In this document: positions 57,315-64,000 of the stretch, piece by piece
How positions within the stretch are numbered: position 1 is the first letter of the stretch
Layout: each line of letters starts with the position of its first letter
Origin: Clostridium sp.
GTDB lineage: Bacteria; Bacillota; Clostridia; Clostridiales; Clostridiaceae
DNA: 64,000 nucleotides
Assembly (NCBI GenBank): GCA_022767515.1
Contig: JALENK010000072.1
Coordinates: 45,387 to 109,386 of the forward strand
Direction: 5' to 3'
Notes under the pieces: model-generated
Databases searched by the model: none
What the model saw: the letters and a program-made list of their open reading frames with translations, nothing else
Told to the model about the DNA's origin: nothing
Program-made: the position numbers and the translations under genes

Positions 57315-58657
57315 TATTTACCTGCTACTGATAGTTCTCCAACATAAACAGATGGTGAGCCAATACTACTCAATGGAAATTTCAAATCAGAACCAATAAT
57401 CTCGATATTCTTTAATACATCAAAAAAATTACCTGCAATAGTAATCTGTTCTATAGGGAAAGCTTTCATCCCATCTTTTATATAAAAGCCTTTAGCTGCT
57501 AGTGAAAAATCTCCTGTTATAGAATTAGCTCCTGCATGCATTCCTGCAAATTCAGTAACCATTACGCCTTCTCCTATATTCTTCATAATATCCTCCAAGG
57601 ACTCACTTCCATTTTCAATATAAAAATTAGTTGGTGATATTTCTACTGGTGATGCATATGAACCTTTAAATCCATTTCCTGTTGTTTTAACTCCAGCTTT
57701 ATTAGCTGTCTTTAAATTATATAATAGTGTAACAAGCTTACCATTTTTTATTATGTCCTTCTTATAAGTAGCCACTCCTTCATCATCAAAAGGTGTAGAT
57801 GCCATACCATCTTCTAATAATGGATTATCTACTATTGTTACAATATCTGAAGCTACCTTCTCTCCCTCTTTTCCTTTAAGTAGTGAAAAGCCTTTCTGTG
57901 CATTATCTGAATCAAATATACCTATAAACGCACTTATTAATGATACCATCGCTTCATTGTAAATTATTGTTTTATACTTTTTAGATTCAATGCTTACTCC
58001 ACCAATTCTAGCTAATGCTTCTTCTACCCCATCCTTTGCTATCTTTTTAGGATTAACATCTTCTAGTGAATTGGCTATCACATATCCTGTTCCATCATAC
58101 TTGTTTCCACTATCCTCAACGACTGGACATACATAAGCTGTTAATGAATTACTTTTACATTTTATATCTAATCCATTAGTATTTGATATTCCAGAAACTG
58201 ATGAACCATAACCAATTGCACATCCTGCTATATTTACAACCTTATCTGAATATTCTTTTGCTTCTTTTTCCATTTGTAATCCTAAATCTATTAACTTCTG
58301 AGCATCTATATTTTCTAGATTTTCAGAATATGTTTTAACATCAGGATATTTTTCATCACCTTTATAGATAAACTGCTTATCTGTAGATTCTATACACATT
58401 GCACATGATTTTGCACTATTTACAAGCATATCTATAGCATCTTCATCCAATATTTCTGTATAAGAATACCCCATTTTATCATTAATTATTCCTCTAAATG
58501 ATAGACCAAAAGTTTTATTTAATTTATACTTTTCTACTTTTTCTTGATAAATATTTATAGTTAAACTTTCTCCATCAACATAATATACTTCACATTCATT
58601 AAATCCATTTTCTTTAGCTTTCGAAAATAATTTATTTTTAAAATCTAAAAATTCCAT
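57314..58657 (-). CDS. tldE: TldE/PmbA-type metalloprotease subunit
   Basis: 447 aa. The TldD/TldE complex cleaves unfolded or modified peptides such as the leader of microcin B17. This protein has GFNECEVYYVDGESL, GLSFRGI and the C-terminal ITGDFSLAAKGF... GNFFDVLKNI typical of PmbA/TldE, and it lacks the HExxxH motif of TldD, as expected for the partner subunit. 12 bp downstream of tldD. Last gene of a five-gene run. Confidence 0.9.
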   Translation of the reverse strand: MEFLDFKNKLFSKAKENGFNECEVYYVDGESLTINIYQEKVEKYKLNKTFGLSFRGIINDKMGYSYTEILDEDAIDMLVNSAKSCAMCIESTDKQFIYKGDEKYPDVKTYSENLENIDAQKLIDLGLQMEKEAKEYSDKVVNIAGCAIGYGSSVSGISNTNGLDIKCKSNSLTAYVCPVVEDSGNKYDGTGYVIANSLEDVNPKKIAKDGVEEALARIGGVSIESKKYKTIIYNEAMVSLISAFIGIFDSDNAQKGFSLLKGKEGEKVASDIVTIVDNPLLEDGMASTPFDDEGVATYKKDIIKNGKLVTLLYNLKTANKAGVKTTGNGFKGSYASPVEISPTNFYIENGSESLEDIMKNIGEGVMVTEFAGMHAGANSITGDFSLAAKGFYIKDGMKAFPIEQITIAGNFFDVLKNIEIIGSDLKFPLSSIGSPSVYVGELSVAGK

Positions 58658-58669
58658 TAAATAAACCTC

Positions 58670-60049
58670 CTATCTTCCACCAACAGTTATATCTTTTATT
58701 CTAATCATTGGCTGCCCCACACATACCGGAACACTTCCTGAGCTTGAACCACACATACCTTCTGCAAGTTTTAAATTATTTCCAACCATATCTATATTCA
58801 TTAATACTTCTGAACCCTTTCCAATTAAACCTGCTCCTCTTACTGGTTCTTGAATTTGTCCATTCTTAACAAGGTAACCTTCAGCTACAGTAAAATTAAA
58901 CTCACCTGTTATTGGGTTAACAGAACCTCCACCCATTTTCCTTGCATATAGTCCATTTTCTATAGACTTAATTATTTCATCTTCAGTACTATTTCCTGCA
59001 GCTATATAAGTATTAGTCATTCTTGAAGTAGGTGAATATTTATAATTCTGTCTTCTTGAATTTCCTGTTGCTTGCATATTCATTCTTCTACCATTAAGTT
59101 TATCAACCATATATGATTTTAAAACTCCATTTTCAATCAATATATTTTTTTGAGCTAAATTACCTTCATCATCAATATTAATAGAACCCCAACTATTTAC
59201 TATAGTTCCATCATCTATTGCTGTAACTACATCTGATGCTATATTCTGACCTAATTTATCAGCAAATACTGAATTTCCCTTAGCTACTGATGTCGCTTCC
59301 AATGAATGTCCACAAGCCTCATGAAAAAGCACTCCGCCAAATCCATTATCTATTGCTACAACCATCTTTCCAGCCGGACAATTTTTTGCATTTAACATAG
59401 TTACTGCAGTTTTTGCTGCTTCTTTTCCATAATAAATAGGGTCTATTATATCAAACATTTCAAATCCCATTAATCTACCTGGACCTTCAAATCCAGTTTG
59501 ATTTTCATTATCCTTTGAAGCGACAGCATTTATTCCTATTCTAGTTCTAACCCTTCTATCTTCTGTATAAACTCCCTCTGAATTTGCTATTAATATTTTT
59601 TGATCTTTATCACTATATGATACTGAAACCTGTGATATCTGATTACTGTAATTTTTAGCACTTCCATAGGCATCTTTCATAACTTTAATTTTTTTATTAT
59701 AATCTACTGCCTGTGGATATAGCTTTATATTATGAATATTGTTTGTAACTGTATTATTCAAAACTATACTTACATCTTCTTTAAGCTCACCTATAGCTAG
59801 AGCAGCTTTCTTAGCAGTATCTAATAGTCCATTTAAACTATTATCATTAGTATATGCATATATAGACTTAAAGCCCTTAAATATTCTTATCCCTATTCCA
59901 TAGCTCCTTCCTCCAATTGCATCCTCTACATTATTATCAACTATCGATAAAACATTACTTATTGTATCTTCTTCAAATATTTCTGCAAAATCTCCACCTG
60001 TAGATAAACATCTTGCAAGAACCATTTGTGCTATATCCTTTGAAATCAT
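58670..60049 (-). CDS. tldD: TldD-type metalloprotease
   Basis: 459 aa. The catalytic motif is GGVLFHEACGHSLEA with the HExxxH zinc site; GSVNPITGEFNFTVAEGYLV and VPVCVGQPMIRI close the fold. Partner of TldE. GAGGAGTGATTTT-like ribosome site precedes the ATG. No ribosomally made modified peptide gene is visible nearby, so its substrate here is unknown. It follows the lipoprotein gene by 17 bp. Confidence 0.93.
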   Translation of the reverse strand: MISKDIAQMVLARCLSTGGDFAEIFEEDTISNVLSIVDNNVEDAIGGRSYGIGIRIFKGFKSIYAYTNDNSLNGLLDTAKKAALAIGELKEDVSIVLNNTVTNNIHNIKLYPQAVDYNKKIKVMKDAYGSAKNYSNQISQVSVSYSDKDQKILIANSEGVYTEDRRVRTRIGINAVASKDNENQTGFEGPGRLMGFEMFDIIDPIYYGKEAAKTAVTMLNAKNCPAGKMVVAIDNGFGGVLFHEACGHSLEATSVAKGNSVFADKLGQNIASDVVTAIDDGTIVNSWGSINIDDEGNLAQKNILIENGVLKSYMVDKLNGRRMNMQATGNSRRQNYKYSPTSRMTNTYIAAGNSTEDEIIKSIENGLYARKMGGGSVNPITGEFNFTVAEGYLVKNGQIQEPVRGAGLIGKGSEVLMNIDMVGNNLKLAEGMCGSSSGSVPVCVGQPMIRIKDITVGGR

Positions 60050-60066
60050 AAAATCACTCCTAATTA

Positions 60067-61527
60067 TTAATTAAATGGCATAGCCCATTTCTCAACATAG
60101 CTACCTTCACACCATTCACTCATTATTATTTTTTCGCCTTCCTTAAGCTGTATCCTTCTAACTGAATCAATAACTAAATTACCATCTTCAATCTTATATA
60201 TTTCAATAGTATTCTTAAGAATAATTACTGCCATAGAACCATCTGGAGATGTCATTGCATCTACTAATAAAGGAATTTCACCTTTTAAAACCTTCCAAGG
60301 AATTACAAGTGTATCATTTTCATTAATATTATTCTTAAGTTTAATATTTAATGTAAAATCATAACTATCTGTACTTGGATTAATTAAAGATACTTTTCCA
60401 CATAAACTCCACTTCCCATTATTTCTATACATAGAAAAGTTACTATATGAAAGCTCAGTCATCAATGCTTCCTTGATAGGATGACTTAACTGCAACAAAA
60501 TATTATTATAAGCTTTCTCATACATAAGCTTTGCTTCCTCACCTAATAAATCCTGAATATCAATACCTTTACCCAAATTAACATTATTAATAGGTAGAAC
60601 CTCATAATAATTTGATGGTGAATCTTTAATATTACTATTTACTTCTGTTGCAATATAATCAGTCCCTACATAATTTATGTTTTTTTCAACAACAGAACCT
60701 TCTTTAATCTTGCTAGTATCAATTACTTTACTATCCTTATCTTCTGAATATTCTAATGGTTTTGTTTCAAAATATTCATAATAACTTTTCTTTGTACTAT
60801 CTTGATATATTTTAGGCTCTAAAACCCATATCCCTTGACTTCTAGGAATAACAATATTCTTTCTTTCTTTTATAGGCAGCAATTCATTTCCTTTACTACT
60901 AATCCATAGAGTTCTATAACTTTCTCTTTGATTTTCTTCATTATTTCGCTCTGTTTTTAATCCTAGATATAGCCCTTGAGATATTATTGGTTTATTATAA
61001 TCTTCTTCCTTTGGCTTATTAAATATTTTATTTTTATCCTCTTCTGTTAATTGTCTATTATAGGTTATAGTATATAAAACTCCTTGATAATAAAAATATG
61101 ATAATTCCTTTTTCACATAAATAATTTCACCTAATACATTATTATTATACATAACTGAATATGTATATACTTTTTCTAAATCTATTGGCAAATCATCTAT
61201 CTTAAACTTTGCTTCATAAGATATTGTATAATTAGATTTTACAACCTTAAGCCTATAATCAACCTGTGAAAATTCATTCTTTCCAATTGTCATAGAATCA
61301 GTTCTAAACACTATGTCTGACTGCAATGTCAAGTATATCTCATTATCTGTAGATATATTTTTATCTAATACACTATATTCCTTAGCAGTCCAAACACCTT
61401 CTATTTCCAAATCATTATTAACTGGCGAGTTAAGCTTTCCATTTGTATATTCAAAATCGTTACTACATCCTAATAATACCAAGCTAAAAACAGAAAATAC
61501 TATAATTAGATATTTAATTTTTCTCAT
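60067..61527 (-). CDS. Lipoprotein of unknown function linked to a two-component system
   Basis: 486 aa. Signal peptide with lipobox LVLLGC (Cys21). The mature protein is beta-rich, with GVWTAKEYSVLDKN and, in its C-terminal third, SPDGSMAVIILKNTIEIYKI like beta-propeller strands. No catalytic motif recognised. Its start overlaps the kinase end by 14 bp, so it is translated with the kinase. It may act as an accessory sensor. I cannot name the family. Confidence 0.78.
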   Translation of the reverse strand: MRKIKYLIIVFSVFSLVLLGCSNDFEYTNGKLNSPVNNDLEIEGVWTAKEYSVLDKNISTDNEIYLTLQSDIVFRTDSMTIGKNEFSQVDYRLKVVKSNYTISYEAKFKIDDLPIDLEKVYTYSVMYNNNVLGEIIYVKKELSYFYYQGVLYTITYNRQLTEEDKNKIFNKPKEEDYNKPIISQGLYLGLKTERNNEENQRESYRTLWISSKGNELLPIKERKNIVIPRSQGIWVLEPKIYQDSTKKSYYEYFETKPLEYSEDKDSKVIDTSKIKEGSVVEKNINYVGTDYIATEVNSNIKDSPSNYYEVLPINNVNLGKGIDIQDLLGEEAKLMYEKAYNNILLQLSHPIKEALMTELSYSNFSMYRNNGKWSLCGKVSLINPSTDSYDFTLNIKLKNNINENDTLVIPWKVLKGEIPLLVDAMTSPDGSMAVIILKNTIEIYKIEDGNLVIDSVRRIQLKEGEKIIMSEWCEGSYVEKWAMPFN

Positions 61528-62920
61528 TTTTATTCTCCTTATATTTCATCGGAATTTTAACAATAATCTTTGTTCCAACATTAAGTTCACTTTCAATCTC
61601 TATATCTCCACCATGCATCCTAACTATCTCATCACATATTGCTAATCCTATACCATTTTGAGATTTTGCATTTTTACCCTTATAAAATTTCTGCTTAACC
61701 TTAGATAAATCTTCTTGTGATATTCCACATCCATTATCTTGAACAATAATAATTAAATTATCTTTTTCCTTAGTAATATTTAAAACTATACAACCATCCT
61801 CATTTGTAAATTTAAATGCATTATCTATTAAATTTATAATTACCTGTTTCATTTTATTAACATCTATATAAACATCTTCATCAATATCACATAAAACAGC
61901 TAACTCTTTATTTTCCCTTTCTGCTCTTTGATTAAGATAAATTTCCAAATATTCTATAAGTTCATATATATTTATATTTACCCTATTTAATACTGCTTTT
62001 CCATTTTGTAATCTAGAAAAATCTAAAAGCTCTTCAACCATATTACCAAGTCTTTCAGATTCTTTTTCTATTATTGTAAGACCAGTTTTTAGTGTTTCCT
62101 TATCTGTAATATCATCATGAATAGTAATAACCCATCCTCTAATTGCTGTTAGTGGTGTCCTTAATTCATGAGATACTGAAGAAATAAACTCATCTTTAAG
62201 CTTATCTCTATTAGCAAGTTCTTCTGCCATATAATTAAAAGTTTTTGCAAGCTTAGTTATTTCATCATTACCACTAACCTTACTTCTTACCTTTAAATCC
62301 CCCTTTGCCATCTTTTCGGTAGCAACTGTTAACTCTTTAATAGGTGCAATTATACCCTTTGATATAACCAAGGTAAAAATGCCTCCTATAATTAAAACAA
62401 TAAAAGAAATAATAATAAAAGTAATTGTAATAGTAGCAATCTCATTATTTACATTTTCTAAGGAGACAATATATCTAATTACTCCCACCTTGATATCTCC
62501 ATTTATGATAGGCATAGACACTGCCATAATTTCATTATTAAAATAAGAAACTTTACCTGTCCAGCTAGCACTTTCCTCACCATTAATAACCATATCTACA
62601 TCACTATGTGTCACATTATCGTCAAGAACACCTATTGAATCCATAAGAAGTTCTCCATTAGAATCATATATCTGTACCTGAGCTTCTGTTTGATTTCCAA
62701 ATATATCAACATTATCATAAATATTTTCTTCTAAAGAATAGCTTTTAAAGTATTTACTATAATAACTTGTTGCTACCTGCATTTGACTTTTTAATAAACT
62801 TTTTGTATTGTCATAATAATAATTCTTAATAAATAATGTTAATACAACGTCTAATATAATCAATAACAATAACAATACAATTAAAAACTTTTGAATTAAT
62901 TTTGTTTTAATACTTTTCAT
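61514..62920 (-). CDS. Sensor histidine kinase
   Basis: 468 aa. TM1 (about 11-31), an extracytoplasmic domain of about 130 aa, TM2 (about 165-187), HAMP (188-240), HisKA with VSHELRTPLTAIRGW (phospho-His near 250), and HATPase with NLIDNAFKF, DNGCGIS and GIGLAIC. It is the partner of the regulator just upstream: its start is one base past the regulator stop. Signal unknown. Confidence 0.95.
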   Translation of the reverse strand: MKSIKTKLIQKFLIVLLLLLIILDVVLTLFIKNYYYDNTKSLLKSQMQVATSYYSKYFKSYSLEENIYDNVDIFGNQTEAQVQIYDSNGELLMDSIGVLDDNVTHSDVDMVINGEESASWTGKVSYFNNEIMAVSMPIINGDIKVGVIRYIVSLENVNNEIATITITFIIISFIVLIIGGIFTLVISKGIIAPIKELTVATEKMAKGDLKVRSKVSGNDEITKLAKTFNYMAEELANRDKLKDEFISSVSHELRTPLTAIRGWVITIHDDITDKETLKTGLTIIEKESERLGNMVEELLDFSRLQNGKAVLNRVNINIYELIEYLEIYLNQRAERENKELAVLCDIDEDVYIDVNKMKQVIINLIDNAFKFTNEDGCIVLNITKEKDNLIIIVQDNGCGISQEDLSKVKQKFYKGKNAKSQNGIGLAICDEIVRMHGGDIEIESELNVGTKIIVKIPMKYKENKNEKN

Positions 62921-63613
62921 TTAATTTTTCCACCTATACCCTAATCCCCATACAGTCTCAATATTTCTTGGATTAGACGGATTATCCTCTATTTTAAATC
63001 TTAATCTTCTAATATTAACATCTATTATCTTAGAGTCTCCAAAAAAGTTTTCTCCCCAAACCATATTAAGCAATTCATCTCTATTAAAAGCTTTCCCTGG
63101 GTTTTCAAGAAACAATTTCATAAGCATATACTCTTTTGGAGTAAGATCTATCTCCACTCCTTTTTTTAGTAGCTTTTGTGAATATAAATCTATTATAAAA
63201 TCTCCACTTATAATCTTATTAGAACTATCTTCTTTCGCATTAGTAGCTTTACCTAAACGCCTAAGTATAGCCTTGATTCTTAATACCACTTCTAATGGAT
63301 TAAACGGCTTTATCAAGTAATCATCTGCCCCATATTCTAATCCCATAATCTTATCTAATTCTTGTCCTTTAGCTGTTAACATTATTATTCCAATATGGTC
63401 ATATTTCATTCTTAACTGATTACATACCTCAAAACCATCTATCCCCGGTAACATTACATCTAATACTACCATATCTATATTTTCACTTTCTGCAATCTTT
63501 AAACCCTCTTCACCAGAACCAGCCTCAATTACAGTAAATCCATTTCTTTCTAAATTTATTTTCAAAAATCCTCTTATACTTGCCTCGTCTTCTACCAATA
63601 ATATTTTTTGCAT
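62921..63613 (-). CDS. OmpR-family response regulator
   Basis: 230 aa. Receiver domain with LLVEDEASIRG, phospho-Asp in MVVLDVMLPGIDG, and the conserved Thr/Lys in MLTAKG and YLIKPFNP, then the winged-helix DNA-binding domain with LTPKEYMLMKLFLENPG and VDVNIRRLRFKIEDNP. The frame begins at TTG 63622, but AAGGGA is spaced 10 bp from the ATG at 63611-63613, which is preferred. The first gene of a run with the kinase, lipoprotein and tldDE. Confidence 0.95.
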   Translation of the reverse strand: MQKILLVEDEASIRGFLKINLERNGFTVIEAGSGEEGLKIAESENIDMVVLDVMLPGIDGFEVCNQLRMKYDHIGIIMLTAKGQELDKIMGLEYGADDYLIKPFNPLEVVLRIKAILRRLGKATNAKEDSSNKIISGDFIIDLYSQKLLKKGVEIDLTPKEYMLMKLFLENPGKAFNRDELLNMVWGENFFGDSKIIDVNIRRLRFKIEDNPSNPRNIETVWGLGYRWKN

Positions 63614-63634
63614 AATTAACAATTCCCTTCAACC

Positions 63635-63672
63635 AAAAATAAAAGAGAAGTTTATTAAAACTTCTCTTTTAT
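63635..63672 (-). terminator. Terminator of the rRNA-tRNA-Asn unit
   Basis: A 15-bp stem (63639-63653 with 63658-63672) with a 4-nt loop; on the minus strand it ends in TTTTT. It lies 22 bp upstream of the regulator start, so it separates the stable-RNA operon from the two-component genes. Confidence 0.9.
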
Positions 63673-63743
63673 TATACCAATAATACATATTAATTGTAAT
63701 TATATTCATAAATTTTTATTTTATCAATTTTAAGCAAAAAAAA

Positions 63744-63818
63744 TGGCTCCGCGAAGAGGGCTCGAACCTCCAACCTATCGGTTAACAGCCGAGTGCTCCA
63801 CCATTGAGCTATCGCGGA
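63744..63818 (-). tRNA. tRNA-Asn (anticodon GTT)
   Basis: Acceptor TCCGCGA pairs with TCGCGGA, anticodon loop CTGTTAA, T loop TTCGAGC, and encoded CCA. It lies 65 nt after the 23S rRNA end, in the same direction. Confidence 0.97.
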
Positions 63819-63830
63819 ACAATATTGAAT

Positions 63831-63848
63831 TGAAAGAATATTCTTTCA
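63831..63848. repeat. 18-bp perfect palindrome between 23S rRNA and tRNA-Asn
   Basis: TGAAAGAATATTCTTTCA is its own reverse complement. It may be a processing stem, though there is no loop. Confidence 0.6.
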
Positions 63849-63883
63849 AAATTGCATATAGTATGTAAAATTCCATTTTATTT

Positions 63884-64000
63884 TGGTCAAGCCCTCGACC
63901 TATTAGTATCAGTCAGCTGAATATGTTACCATACTTACACCTCTGACCTATTAACCTTGTGTTCTTCAAGGGGTCTTACTAGCTTACGCTATGGGAAATC
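63884..64000 (-). rRNA. 23S ribosomal RNA, 3' end (cut by window edge)
   Basis: The minus strand ends in ACTAATAGGTCGAGGGCTTG and the following ACC, the conserved 3' end of clostridial 23S rRNA. Only about 117 nt are in the window. No 5S gene follows in the 65 nt to tRNA-Asn or up to the terminator. Confidence 0.95.

Overview
The window is AT-rich chromosomal DNA from an endospore-forming, anaerobic Firmicute, most likely Clostridium sensu stricto. The evidence is a block of sporulation genes (yyaC, spoIIID, spoIIQ, spoIID, spoIIR, sipL, yabG, cotS-type genes), an atp operon in the order atpI-B-E-F-H-A-G-D-C, a clostridial-type thiolase with a Rex-like operator, and cyanophycin genes. No phage, transposon, insertion sequence or CRISPR array was seen, so this is core chromosome with clade-specific spore genes.

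Layout. 1-4.6 kb: end of an unidentified gene, recD2, metK under a SAM-I riboswitch, and a four-tRNA operon (Tyr-Val-Thr-Tyr in transcription order). 4.6-10.4 kb: yyaC, then an mbl / spoIIID / spoIIQ / spoIID / murA / ywmB block on the minus strand. 10.5-17.1 kb: the F-type ATP synthase operon. 17.1-24.5 kb: a capA-like gene, thlA, wecB, comEB, upp, rpiB, a Sua5-type tRNA gene and a small membrane protein gene. 24.6-30.5 kb: prfA, a yqhQ-prmC fusion, rpmE, an UgtP-like glycosyltransferase and rho. 30.6-37.5 kb: a DnaA-domain-IV-like small protein, a DUF1934 protein, a PP-loop thiolase-like protein, spoIIR, ispE, cphA and cphB. 37.6-48.3 kb: sipL, a candidate small RNA, yabG, then an alternating cluster of CotS-type kinase-fold proteins and family 4 glycosyltransferases, a solute-binding-like protein and a Cys-rich protein. 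48.5-57.3 kb: htrA, a degenerate alpha/beta hydrolase, tsaD, a RusA-like protein with a zinc ribbon, an SGNH hydrolase, an FAD oxidoreductase, a membrane protein and an LTA-synthase-type gene. 57.3-64 kb: a tldE-tldD-lipoprotein-kinase-regulator operon, tRNA-Asn and the 3' end of a 23S rRNA gene.

How it works together. Many genes serve spore formation. SpoIIR and SpoIIQ each have an upstream site that fits the sigma-F consensus with the same spacing. SpoIID, SpoIIQ and SpoIIID act in engulfment and the mother-cell programme. SipL and YabG act in coat assembly. The CotS/glycosyltransferase cluster probably decorates the spore surface. Cyanophycin synthetase and cyanophycinase sit beside sipL and spoIIR.

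Most notable: an 87-nt candidate small RNA between sipL and yabG with its own strong promoter and terminator; a SAM riboswitch directly behind a tRNA operon with no terminator between; several proteins that have lost catalytic residues (SpoIIQ, an alpha/beta hydrolase, a CotS relative, an FAD oxidoreductase); a triple 11-bp direct repeat before htrA; and a two-component system in an apparent operon with tldD/tldE. About ten starts were moved inward from the longest reading frame because a Shine-Dalgarno sequence lies inside the longer frame.
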